DNA from: Dastarcus helophoroides
Lineage: Eukaryota; Arthropoda; Insecta; Coleoptera; Bothrideridae
Assembly (NCBI GenBank): GCA_028583605.1
Contig: CM053332.1
Coordinates: forward strand, 13,256,442 to 13,320,441
Length of the DNA stretch: 64,000 nt
Reading direction: 5' to 3'
Shown here: one piece after another, positions 1 to 10,734 of the stretch
Layout of the letters: the number at the start of each line of letters is the position of its first letter
Numbering within the stretch: the stretch's first letter is position 1
Translations under genes and position numbers: made by a program
The notes under the pieces: model-generated
The model's database searches: none
What the model was told of the DNA's origin: nothing
What the model saw: the letters and a program-made list of their open reading frames with translations, nothing else

Positions 1-365
1 GATAGATTATTTGATTTCGCAGCATATTAAACATTTGACCGCAATTGAGTTGTTTTTTATGAAAAATGTACCAAATACTAACATGACCCGACCCCAAACA
101 TCATCAGAATCAATACAGCGTACTGTAACCAAATGTAATTATAAAATTTACCAATATGTCCAGTTTCATAAAGTTCTGAACGCTAATTCTAAAACTGACA
201 GTACTACCTTAAACAGATAAATTATTTGATTTCGCAGCATATTAAACATTTGACCGCAGTTGAGTTGTTTTTTATGAAAAATGTGCCAATGACTAACATG
301 ACCCAACCCCAAACATCATCAGAATCAATACAGCGTACTGTAACAAAATGTAATTACAAAATTTA
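1..365. repeat. 215-bp tandem repeat at window edge, about 1.7 copies
   Basis: The stretch starting ATTTGATTTCGCAGCATATT near position 9 recurs at about 224, a period of 215 bp, with only scattered differences. The second copy runs to about 365, where it breaks into the LTR-like unit. The array probably continues to the left of the window. It contains no convincing coding sequence. Confidence 0.8.
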
Positions 366-370
366 GTTAG

Positions 371-682
371 GAATTTTCTAGAAAATTTGATAAGGGGAAG
401 CGGTCGCGATAATGAATCAAACGGCAGTTAAGCGCTTCATAAATTTCGGCAAACGATAAGTCTGATCTACTCGTTCCTTCTAGAACCCGAAACGGGATCT
501 ATAAATAGACGGTCGGGTCGGCTTTCCCGCAGTAAGTCAGAGAATGAATAAGTTAATTCATTAAACAGTGAGCTAATTAGTTAGTGAATTGCAATTTTTG
601 TGTTCCGAGTTCAGTTTGGAAATAAAGTGGTTACAATTCACATAGTATTAATCTTCGAACCAATAGCGCGCACAGTACTTAC
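371..682 (+). mobile_element. solo LTR-like unit, copy A
   Basis: This roughly 312-bp segment has a diverged relative at 31640-31970 in the tenectin intron. Both share a core beginning GAATTTTCTAGAAA and a tail with TTCGAACC followed by CAGTA. Both carry a TATA-like box (TATAAATA at 500-507 here) and a later AATAAA signal (621-626 here), the order expected of a retrotransposon LTR. No gag, pol or partner LTR is seen beside it, so it is probably a solo LTR. The exact ends and any target duplication are not resolved. Confidence 0.5.
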
Positions 683-689
683 AGTGTTG

Positions 690-1000
690 CCGAAGCTCCT
701 TGTTTCAAACTCTTTGAGGGTTGTGTCGCCTTTGAGGAAAACATATTATTTGTTGCTAAACGACATACGTAATTTAAAAAAGTTCAGTTGACATCACATT
801 TACTTCATAGATTCACAACCATTTTATAATACTTGTAGCGATTTCAATTTCAAAATATTCCGCACTGTTCATAATTTCACATTAACTTTGTTCTGCAATT
901 TGCTACGACCTTTTCAGAACTTTTAGAGACGTGAGAAATAATCCAATGTTGGCTCTAACTTGGGTCCTATAAAGAATTGGCAGCTAATAAGGCAAATAAT
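690..1000. other. unassigned spacer
   Basis: AT-rich sequence between the LTR-like unit and the 3' end of a LINE relic. No gene, structural RNA or repeat shared with the rest of the window was recognised. Confidence 0.4.
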
Positions 1001-2770
1001 TTTTAAATTTAATGAGTTTAATCCACTCGCAAAGGGTAACCTCATTATGCTTTCAAAGCTCTGCGAGTAGGATGAGGTAACAAGGATAGATGGCGATAGA
1101 TGGCGTTCTTAAACAAGGATAGGTTGTAATTTTTGGGGAAAATTCCTTTCGGTAAGAAGTTCCATAACTTGGAAGTTCTATAGAAAAAAGAGTCTCCGTA
1201 GACCGAAGTCCTTACTGTGTCAAGCTGGACCGCACAGGAATTTGCTGTCTCCGACTATCTAGTACGCCTCAATTATCTTGCCCTTGGGGGGATCAATCTT
1301 ATTAGTTTCTGCAAGCATCTCCATGATAGTACTTGTAGAAAAGAGACCATACCAACCATACGCCTGTACTCTAGTGTTTCGAGAGAATCGGTCAGACTCT
1401 CGTCATCAATTAGGTGAATCGCTCTTCTTTGAATTGAATCCAAGAGAGCAAAAGTATGTTTTGGGGGCGAACTCCAAACATGAGAACAGTATTCTAGTGT
1501 TGGCCTAATTTGAGCTTTGTATAGTGTTAATAGCTGATGAGATGTGAAGTACTTTTTAGCTCTAAAAAGAAAACCCAGCTTCTGAGAGGCGGATTTGGCA
1601 ATGGCGCGCACATGATCGTCTCAAGAGAAGTTAGTGCTCGCATTTACTCCCAGGATAGATAGATTAGATCCCATGGGAAGGATTTTACCGTCCATTAGTA
1701 TGTTTGTTGCATTACCCCTTGATGTTTTCTTAGAGTTTTTGAAGCGTTGAAGTCGACAAAATTGTTCTTACCCCATTCCAGAATAATCTCGAGATCCCGA
1801 TTAATCGTCTGTATCTGCTGTTCCCTTAGTCGATGTGAAGCAGCGATAGATAATGGTTTGTCGGAGAAAAAGATGACACAAGGTTACTATCATCTGTGTA
1901 GCTGTATATAGGATTGGAAGTTGAAGCTAAGAGATCGTTTATGTTTAACAGAAATAGAGTAGGAGACAGAACAGACCCCTGAGGCACCTCTGCATTAATC
2001 GTAAATGTCTCGGATGAGATGCCAATGACGACGAAGAGATCTGTCAGCGAGAAAATTGGATATCAAATGACAGAGTACAGGGGAAGACCATAAGATGTTA
2101 ATTTGGCGAGAAGAGATCGGTGCCAGACTCTGTCGTAAGCCTTTGAGATATCCAATTCTACAATCCTAGCCTCACCATGTTTTTCCATAGCTGAGTTACA
2201 GATATGAGTAACATATGCCAGTAGATCGCCAGTGGAACGTTGTTGTCTAAAACCGTATTGCCTGTCAGAAATAATTCTATTTTTCTCCAGATATTTGAGA
2301 ATCTTGATTTTGATAACCTTTTCCATCACTTTAAAATACGACGGGTAACAAAGATATAGGGCGATAGTTGTTAGCCAGATTCCTTTTTCCCTTTTTAGGG
2401 ACAGGCTGCACCTCTAGCAAATTTCCAGATGTTAGGGAATACACCTTTGTTGTAAGAGAGTGTGAACAATTTGCTTAGGACAGGAGTCAACTCTGGGGCG
2501 CACTTCTTAAGAACAATAGCGGGAATACCATCAAGGCCTATAAGCTTTCGAGGTGTTGAGCTCAAGGAGAATCTTCCTGATTGTGCGTTGTCTGAAAACA
2601 ACTTTAGACATCGAAGTGCCAACCTTAGGAAGAATGGGAGGTTCTGCATTTCGAAAATCAAGATTGGAATTTTCAGCAAACATTAAGGCTAGCATGTCAG
2701 TCTTTTCTTCGGAGGTAGTAGCAATATTGCTATTTTCATCGAGTAAAGGTGGAAAATTTTTGACGTTTTA
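1000..2770 (-). pseudogene. LINE relic 1: reverse transcriptase fragment (CR1/Jockey-like)
   Basis: Read on the minus strand, broken frames give a non-LTR reverse transcriptase in order. A GLDGIPAIVLKKCAPEL segment lies at about 2400-2560. At 2063-2329 come QYGFRQQRSTGDLLAYVTH and the catalytic-region motif LDISKAYDRVWH. The C-terminal stretch LLTLYKAQIRPTLEYCSHVW is at about 1270-1610. Frameshifts and stops break it into at least three pieces, and the endonuclease domain is missing, so this is a dead 5'-truncated copy. A second copy of the family lies at 27735-28945 on the opposite strand. Clade assignment is from motif style only. Confidence 0.85.
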
Positions 2771-2888
2771 AGAAACAGATTTGGTAATGGTGCAAACACA
2801 GTCATAATGCAAATATGTATTCAGATGAAAGAAGAGGAAAAATTTGTTTGCCTCATCAAGATGTGATACATATAATAAGTGATACAGA

Positions 2889-3045
2889 AATTGAAATATA
2901 GATCTTGTCCCCTGAAACTAAGAAAGATTAAAAAACACAATAAAGGGTACTCTAACGCGTTTCGTTTTATAATCTTTCTTGTTTTCAGTGGACAAGATTT
3001 CTATTTCAATTTTTGAAGATAACCAAGGACCAGTCCATTCCACCA
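2889..3045. mobile_element. foldback element family A, copy 1
   Basis: Inner part of the left arm (CTTGTCCCCTGAAAC, then GCGTTTCG) followed by an almost complete right arm ending AGTCCATTCCACCAAAA. The arms are inverted copies of each other, so the piece can fold into a hairpin. The left outer end is missing. Confidence 0.8.
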
Positions 3046-3054
3046 AAAAAAGTG

Positions 3055-4680
3055 ATACAAAATTTTAAAATATTGTGCAAATCTCGTTCTATATTGGAAA
3101 TCAGAACCAATGTTATACTACATCACCACAGTAAACAACCAATACAACAATAACCTCTAAGTAAAACTGTTGAGCCCTAAACCCCAACTGAGGGCAGTTT
3201 GATATTATAGAACTGATTTTTGTTATCAAATTTGCCACTGTGTTCATCAATCATTGTAACAAACATATCAGTTGCAATAATTTCTTTGGAGTCACCAAGC
3301 GAATGACAAAATTAATAGGTTAAGTTGTTGGCGACCAGCATTTCTAAAAACAATTCCTAGAATCAAAGCAGACGTTGCAATGTATTCATCTCAGGTACTG
3401 TTGACAATTCTGCGCGTGAGGTATCGGTAACTGCAAAGTCATGTTAGGATTTTTTTCAGTATTTTCTTTCACACAGTGCGCAGATATAAATTCTTGTCTA
3501 CTCTTCCAAATAAGGGGAGAACAACTCAAAGCAACGGTCTGCCGTTCCGTACAATGCGATTGCAGACAGTAAGTTTGTGTTTGATGATTTTTCAAATAAG
3601 TGCCGCTGTAACCAGCGAGATTCAATCATTTTTTATAGCTCAGGTTTATCAATGGATTTATTTCTTTTAAATCTCCAATGGTTTACTTATTACTTGGTCA
3701 TTTTTTGCGCACTTAAGAAACAGTCTGTTATAATGACCATAATAAATATGATATTGCCAATTTCATGATCATTAACCACAACGAACCGACGAAATGTACC
3801 CAAATTAATTGGATGAAATTCTTCACCGACCCTTAGTAAGAATGCATCAATCAAACCCAAGCTCAATTTTTACACTTTTTACAATGGCAGGATGGGTTTT
3901 CACAGATTGGTATGTGACTCGCTGTGTGTCTTTCAGCTGAATTCAACCGAATATAAATAGTTGCAATTCTTCAGCGTTTGCAAAGTTCCAAGAAGACGCT
4001 ACTCAGCCTTAAGATCCTCCAAGCTGTCTGTTATAAGTTGAACGTATCGAATGCCGTAATGATTTACTGTCCTTGACTCTTCCATTAGCATGTCTCAAGG
4101 GAACGACGCATACGCATACGTGTTGAAAATTTGTTCTTTTACACAATTTCAGCCAGTTATCCTTCGTTTGCATCGACAAATAAATTATTTATTGTTATTT
4201 ACAAAGCAACCACTTAAAAACAAATTGCAAAAAAATCCGTGTCTTGCTGCAAGGACGAGGAGTCTGCCATCAGGACCACCGGTGCCGTTATTTTTTAAAC
4301 CACACACTTCTTTCCTAACCTATTCATTTTTTCGCACTTCATTTTTCCGCTACTTCATTTTTCAATATCTCAGATATAACCTATTTAAAAGTAGAAATTG
4401 TGTACGTCGATATTTCGAGACTCAAATCAAAATATGGAGATTGAAGCCGAAGCATTTTTGGAATCAAAATATATTGTCTTCGAAATTTACCATTTTTAAA
4501 TAAAAAATTCGGGATTATTTTATAGTTAGGTCGAAATTTCGAGAAAAATCTTCACCATTTAAAGAAAATATATTCTCTTGATTTGTATTATAAAGTAGAA
4601 TTTTTGAATTTAAAGTAGAATGTTCCAGAGAAACCTTCGAAATTACAAAGAAATATCATTCCATGTATCATTCAGTATCT
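3055..4680. other. unassigned intergenic sequence
   Basis: Mostly non-repetitive AT-rich DNA. A 137-codon open frame at 4090-4503 is low in conservation-like features and runs into AT-rich filler, so I do not call it a gene. From about 4380 the sequence changes to AAATTTCGA-rich filler. Confidence 0.4.
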
Positions 4681-5560
4681 TTCTGAAGATGATAGCTTGG
4701 CTGTCGAAACGCGTTAGAGCGTTGTGTTTTTTAATCTTTCTTGGTTTCAGGGGACAAGTTTTATATTTCAATTTTTGAAGATAACCAAGGACCTGTCCGT
4801 TCCACCAAAATCATTCCGTGTTTTGAAAATTTTTATTCTAACAACAAATTTCTACTTTGAAGTCGAAATTTTAACTTATGTCTCAAAAATTCAACATCAA
4901 AGAGAAAAATTCAACATGAAAGAGAAATTTCCTTTAAATAGTCGAAATTTGCAAAAAAAAATTTTTCATTAAAAAATACGAAATTTTCAAAGCAAATAAA
5001 AATTGTGGAAAAAATCCAAAGTTCAATAACGAATTTTCTCTAAGTTTTGAGTTTAAAATGGAATTTTTAAAGTAAAGTCTGAATTAAAACAAAATCATTT
5101 ATATTCTTCTCCAAAACTACTTTGTTACTCAAAGTAACGGCTTCCTAGATTTGAATAAAAAGGAATACATTTCAGAATCAAAGTCGAAGTTTCTAAGCAA
5201 AATTATTCTTCAAATTTCGAGGAAAAGGTCGAAATTTTAACAACATTTTTCTTTAGAAAGTTTGAGCTTTTTTCTGAAATTCATCCTTTCTTCAAATTTA
5301 AAAGGTCGACATTTTGAGTCGAAATTTTGGAAAAGAACTCCAAAAATCTGTTTTCCCTCAAATTTTGAGATGAACGTTGAAATGTGGAAGCTAAGTAGAA
5401 CAACTTTTACATCAAACAATATGTTTTCTCGAAATTTTCAGTTTTACAGTGGAAAAAGTCGAAACTATTTCGACAGTTGAATCTAAATAACAGGAAAAAT
5501 CTTGGAACTTTCGAAATGAGATAATTCTGTAAAACACTTCGAAAAAAACTTCAAAATGTC
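4380..5560. repeat. AT-rich AAATTTCGA-type filler
   Basis: The stretch repeats variants of GTCGAAATTT and TTTGAAAAA at short, irregular spacing. No fixed period is visible. The same vocabulary makes up the longer tracts at 16.2-20.9, 30.2-34.5 and 50.7-54.1 kb. Open frames here are accidental. Confidence 0.6.
4685..4812. mobile_element. foldback element family A, copy 2 (right arm)
   Basis: It begins TGAAGATGATAGCTTGGCTG, continues through TCGAAACGCGTTAGAGC and TTCAGGGGACAAG, and ends CGTTCCACCAAAA. Only one arm is present. It is inserted in AT-rich filler. Confidence 0.85.
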
Positions 5561-6540
5561 AATATTTATTTTCTTTGGAATGTGTGCCTTCTTGCAACAG
5601 TTTAAGTTAATATTGTCGGTTTTAGAATTACATTTCAGTTACATGAAACTGGAACATATTGGATAGATTATAGTAAGATAGTGCTCTAGTTAAATTTTTG
5701 AAGGGCTACAGAGAATCAGTAAAAAGTTGTTGACCTTTGAAATTTCAGACTCTTAACATTGAGTCTTATGAGAAATCCAACGATTTTATCACATTTTACA
5801 AAAAGTACCCTTCAAAGTTTATTAAAAAGGGAGAAAACAATGAAAAATAAAATATAAAACATTTTATATACTTCGAAATACAGCTTTAGAGTATGTTTTA
5901 GAAGTAATTAGTGAATAAATATCAAAAATTTATTTTTTATCCTACGTTTCCCATAGTTTATTACATATGGCAACGTTATTTTTATATGAACAATTCAGCG
6001 AGCTTCCATTAAGAAAAAAATTGCATTTAAAAATGAATTTTCGAGGAACGGTTTGAAATTGGTGAAAAATGGCTCAAAAATTTGGATATAATTATTTTCT
6101 AAGTTTAGACAAAAAATTACAACGTCCAATTGAAAAATTTAGACAAAAAATTACAACGTGCGATTGAAACTTTTGGACAAAAAAATGCAACGTGCGATTG
6201 ACTTTAAACTCGAAATTGAAGAACTCCGCTAGATTTGTAAGTATTTTGATAGATATATGTATTGTTAGCTGTTAATTTTCACTTACCAAAAATAGGAAAA
6301 TTTTTCATTTGCAGACATGAACACAGTTCATCAAAACTCAGTTCATTAAGTAGCATATTTGTTGCCAAAGTAGTGGAGGGTCATTTTGTTTCTAAGAGAA
6401 AGATTAACCCGTTTACCTTCATGTTTATATTAATAATACTAATCTCCTTTTTGGTGCTAGAGTGTACTGATTATTAGATCAATCATGAAATTAGATTATA
6501 TATGGGTTGTTTCGTGTTTCTCTTCGTCCACCCCGCACCT
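5560..6540. other. unassigned sequence with a 34-bp triplet repeat
   Basis: No gene is recognised. Within it, 6104-6206 holds three tandem copies of a 34-bp unit of the form TTTAGACAAAAAATTACAAC, with the third copy diverged. Confidence 0.6.
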
Positions 6541-7190
6541 CTACCTAAGGAGATCCTTTGTGCATACCCTGATCTATGTAGTTCCCAGGTTCAAACTCTT
6601 GTAGAAGTTTATTATGGACCTGGGATTGAGTTTTTCCACATCTGAGGGGTCTAAGGACGCCCATCCAAGTTGGACGTGCCTTTTGCGTGCAAGCGCATCG
6701 CACTTGCATAGCACATGTTCGGCAGTCTCCAGCAGCCTCTGCGCAAAAGCGACATAAGTCTGTTTCAGCCTGATCCATTTTCTTGAGGTGGTACCTCATA
6801 GGGCAATGTCCTGTTAAGAGGCTGGTTAGGATCCTCAGTTCGGATTTGCTGAGTTCTAAGTAGACCTTTGTCTTTTCAAGCGTTCCAGATATGAATCTTT
6901 TCGCCTGCCGTGGTCCTGGATATAATATCGAGTGTGTCTTTGTTGACTTGTTGACTTGACTTTGTTTTCCATTGTTGACCTCATTGTTGATTTGACTTTT
7001 AGAAAAACCAAAAGCCGGTTCAGGTCCAAGAAATGATGATGCAGATCCTTCTCTAGCAAGTTGGTCCGCAGCTTCATTTCCTTGTATTCCTTTGTGCCCT
7101 GGCACCCACTTAAGGCTGATTCTGTTGTGTTTAGCCAGTTGCTTTAACGTTTGTTGACAGTCCCAATCAATCATAAATAGAGGGCCCTTG
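6490..7190 (-). pseudogene. LINE relic 2: RNase H domain and C-terminus
   Basis: The minus strand encodes a C-terminal half of a retroelement RNase H: ISLKWVPGHKGIQGNEAADQ, with the His of VPGH and the downstream Asp of EAADQLA, followed by AREG. Then comes the Jockey/R1/I-type tail SKSELRILTSLLTGHCPMR and a Cys/His-bearing end (LCRFCAEAAGDC). The frame is open for about 209 codons (6545-7174), but the first half of RNase H and all of the reverse transcriptase are absent. The related relic at 23205-24350 shares the same order of motifs, so both come from one LINE family that carries RNase H. Confidence 0.85.
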
Positions 7191-7199
7191 TCTTAGCTT

Positions 7200-7620
7200 A
7201 TAACTTCATTACCATCGTCATCATAATCATTATTAACCATCACCATCCACCATCAGCACCACCATCACCAATACCATCATCATCTATGAACGGTGAGTTC
7301 GTCTTATATCTATCAAAAGAAAAAAAGACAGCAGCCACATTGGTAGATTAACCAATGAGAACATTTTTATATAGTGCGTCATGCGACGTGAAAAATTTAA
7401 AAAGATATCTCCTCCGAAGCAACAACCTGTGGATAATAGGCAGCGACAGTACGTCGCAGAAGTTTCGCTTTATCTTGTTTGAGAATTTTATAGAGCGAAT
7501 TGGCCAGACGAGTTAGTAAACGCTTCCAAATTCTCACAATTCGAAACTAACTTCAAATTTGACGCCAATTTTGTCGCTTCTGTGTTGACTTCTGGTTCCC
7601 ATTTTGCTCCATAAGCTTGT
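7200..7620. other. CAT/CAC-rich microsatellite and spacer
   Basis: Positions about 7212-7285 are an imperfect run of CAT, CAC and ATC triplets. The rest, to 7620, shows nothing recognisable. Confidence 0.6.
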
Positions 7621-7639
7621 CCAACGTCGCAGCTTGTTC

Positions 7640-8760
7640 GTCTTCGGCCAGGGTTACTTGGTCATCCGTCCGCAAAAAGAATTGTACATATTGCCCTATT
7701 GTCTACTGTTATTCCCATAGCGCTGCATTTCTTTGTCCACTGTCTTAATGCTATGTTCAAATGGATTTTGGATAAGCTAGGAGAGAGACAGCGTCCTTGT
7801 TTTAATCCCTTTGTTTGCGAGATTGGAGGTGCCACTGCATTGCCATTTGTGATAGTTACCAGGTTCTCTGCGTACAGGGTTTTCGTAACTTGGATGTATC
7901 TTTTGTTCACGCCTGATTGTCCCATAGTCATCCATGGAGGGGAACCGAGTCGTATACTTTGCGCAGATCTACAAAGGTGATATGGAGTTCTCTCCCTCCT
8001 AAGAGTTTCTTTTCTGCTATCTGTTTCAATGTGAAGATGTATCCTTGCAAGACCTTCCAGGTCTTCCGGCTCTCTTCTTCGATGTTTGCAACTTCCTCTC
8101 CAATTCTGGTTTTGAGAGTTCTTCCGTATAATTTGCCAATCGATGATGTTATACTTATCCCTCTGTAGTTCTGGCATTCGCGCCGGTTTCTTTTCTTATA
8201 GATTGAATTTAATAGGATGCTTTCCAATCTGTTGGGATGTCGTCTCCAGCTAAACATTTATTGAATATTTGGCAGATTATATCTAGGACTACTGTCCTAG
8301 ATTAACTCGATAGGTCCTGGTCCACCTGTTCTTCATTTTCTGCAGTGTTGCCTTCACTTCTACTAGAGAAATTTTTTCGATTTCCTCGTCTGGTTCCGTC
8401 ACCTTTACTAGGTGTGTGTCAAGATATTTTGGTCGGTTTTCAGTTAACAGTTCATTATAATAATCTTTCCATTATTCCAGATTAATGGGATTTATTTTGC
8501 TTCTTTTATTCGTATTTCTCTTTATACTGTTTATTGCATTAAATGCTTTTCTTGACCTAGATTCCCCTACCATTGAGTTTATTTGAGCACATTTTCTACC
8601 CCAAGCATGATTTTTTACCTTTTTTGTGAGCTTCCTGGCTATATATGTCTGTTATAATGCCTTTGATTTTCCACATCTTTTGTGCTAAGCCATCAAGATA
8701 TGATCTCTTTTTCTTCTCTACTATTTGTGTTACCTTATTAGTTACATAAAGATAAATTTA
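7640..8760 (-). pseudogene. LINE relic 3: RTE-like reverse transcriptase fragment
   Basis: Minus-strand frames give NYRGISITSSIGKLYGRTLK, then HITFVDLRKVYDSVPLHG in one frame. In another frame they give TKGLKQGRCLSPSLSKIHLN and ILFADG, the latter replacing the usual FADD. These are successive reverse transcriptase motifs in the style of RTE-type non-LTR elements. At least one frameshift falls between them. Upstream sequence to about 8760 reads like the linker before the polymerase but is badly eroded. It is dead. Confidence 0.8.
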
Positions 8761-8761
8761 A

Positions 8762-8868
8762 AAATTGATATACAGATCTTATACCCTGAAACCAAGAAAG
8801 ATTAAAAAACACAACAACAGTTGCTCAACTCGTTTTGATAGCCAAGCTGTCATCTTCAGAGATATATT
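8762..8868. mobile_element. foldback element family A, copy 3 (left arm)
   Basis: This carries CCCTGAAACCAAGAAAGATT, then TTGATAGCCAAGCTGTCATC and TTCAGAGA. It is a left arm only, with CTCAACTCG in place of the usual CTCTAACGCG. Confidence 0.8.
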
Positions 8869-8869
8869 A

Positions 8870-9985
8870 ATAAATCTTATTAACTAGCATAATGTTTAGA
8901 AATATTAATTATATTTTGTGGTGCTGTAAATCCTGCAGTTCAAGAATAGATTTATGGATAAACAATAATTACTTATATAAAATATAAACATAATTTAAAG
9001 CAAAACAAAGAGGACACAAAAAACTAAAAGATATTAAGACCGAAATTGCAGGGTTAGAGCTAATTACCCCCAATTAGTATGCACATAATCGCAGCAACAT
9101 TTCATTTAGTACTGCTTGATCATATTATATTTACAAACATTTTAAGATAACAATATCAAGAAAATTTTACCATAACTTTTTGCCAACCTGGACGTATGAT
9201 GCAAGTCACATACCAGCTGCTGTAGTCGTTTCGTATTGATGATCTCTGGTTCATGAAAAGTCAAAATTCCATTTTCTACTTCCCCTTACCAACAAAGCAC
9301 GGTTTTGGTGTCACAGCTATTAAATTGGTCATAGATCCCGCTATTGGATTCCAATAAACACGTTCACGTTTTCTTTGAATTATTACAAAAATACAAGAAC
9401 CGTTCCATAGAGGTGACTTGGTAGAATTCTTTTATCTCACGAAGTGTAGTTTAGCGATCGCTGATTGTTCTCACATTAAGAAGACGCTTAAGGTTTTAAT
9501 CAGACAAACATTTGCTTTGGTACGAGAAACGAGTTCCCTGTAAATAAGGCGTTATGGGAAAAACGGCATTAACGGCCTACATCCAGTTTGCTCAAGGTGT
9601 TACGAAACTTATATTTACGACGTGTCGAATATACTGACGAACCAAGCAATGGATAATAATGGTCAAGTGCCGATGCCTTTTGAACATTAAAGTGAATTCG
9701 TACCGGCTCATTTATTCCGAATGATGTTTACTTAACTTTATTTGGCTTAGTTATTAAATCTACCATAAGTGTCATCAGGTCGAAAAGACAAATTGGAGAA
9801 CTAATATTAATATAAAGCGATAAGACAGTGATCGCTTTTTTTGGTGGGTTTTGTCCTTAAAGTACTTTACTAAAGTGTTTCATTGAGGACGAAACGTTGT
9901 CACGGTGAAAAAGCCTAAAGCTCTGTTACAAATAAGCTCCTTGACTAATGTTGCTATGATAAGGCGAAAGCATATTTCAATTCTG
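8870..9985. other. unassigned intergenic sequence
   Basis: Nothing recognisable on either strand. Open frames are short and not supported by codon pattern or motifs. Confidence 0.4.
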
Positions 9986-9986
9986 A

Positions 9987-10060
9987 ATATGATAACGAAG
10001 GCTTCCGTGGCCAGAGTCAGTACAGGATATACTTCTTCCGAGATTGGACCGTGTCCATCT
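9987..10060 (-). repeat. repeat family B, terminal fragment
   Basis: The segment TGATAACGAAGGCTTCCGTG through ACTTCTTCCGAGATTGGACC matches, in reverse, the 3' end of the family B copies at 10195-10525 and 13620-13978. Only the terminal part is present. Confidence 0.75.
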
Positions 10061-10194
10061 AAATCCAAAAATTCTCCAAAAACGTCAACAGAGACGACGG
10101 TTACATGCTTTCCTCCATATCTAGAAACCAACCATCGGAAATCTTCGAGAGTGATCGCGCAGACGAATGGTATATAAAGTTTCCCTTTCTTTCT

Positions 10195-10525
10195 TTCCTC
10201 TCAGAAGAGTTTCTCCTCTGGTATGGTGGACATACTGAGTTACTGTGCTCTTCTGTCTAAATTTTCTTATCCTATGTACCAATTTTCAACTTAGAAGAGT
10301 TTCGCCTCTGGTATGGTGGACATACTGAGTTATCCTGTTCTGATGTTTTGAAATTGGCCTTTTCATTTTTGCATATTCCCTTATATTTCCCTTCTTATTT
10401 ATTGTTTGTTTTCTTCGTTCTTGAAGAAGCCCCCTACGATGGTGGACGAAACGTCGAACACTTTTAGTAGTTCTTTGACACAGTCCAACCCCGGAAGAAG
10501 TATATCCTGTACATATTTCATTTAT
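10195..10525 (+). repeat. repeat family B, copy with duplicated head
   Basis: The head is a direct duplication of a roughly 95-bp unit containing CCTCTGGTATGGTGGACATA (near 10216 and 10308). A T-rich middle follows. The tail has GAAGAAGCCCCCTACGATGG, ACTTTTAGTAGTTCTTTGAC and a closing GGAAGAAGTATATCCTGTAC. The order matches the copy at 13620-13978. No protein is encoded. The class of element is unknown to me. Confidence 0.8.
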
Positions 10526-10559
10526 GCAACATTTTAAGTTACTACTGGAAATTACGATC

Positions 10560-10672
10560 TCAAATATGTAACTTACTGAGTCCTCTGTCCTTTGAAAACA
10601 AAAAAGGATAAAAAACTCAACAACACTTGCTCTAACGCGTTTCGATAACCAAGCTATCATGATGAGAGAAAT
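10560..10672. mobile_element. foldback element family A, copy 4 (diverged left arm)
   Basis: GCTCTAACGCGTTTCGATAA followed by CCAAGCTATCATGATGAGAG, preceded by a diverged TGAAAACAAAAAAGGAT block. It is older than the other copies, judging by its mismatches. Confidence 0.7.
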
Positions 10673-10734
10673 AGTGATCTTTGACTCGTAATGCATTGGT
10701 CCATGGGGTTGAACATTTATTAGATTCAGGGTTA

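Noticed and set aside
4090..4503. 137-codon plus-strand frame
   Set aside because: No motif. The second half is AT-rich filler with Phe/Lys/Asn bias expected by chance.
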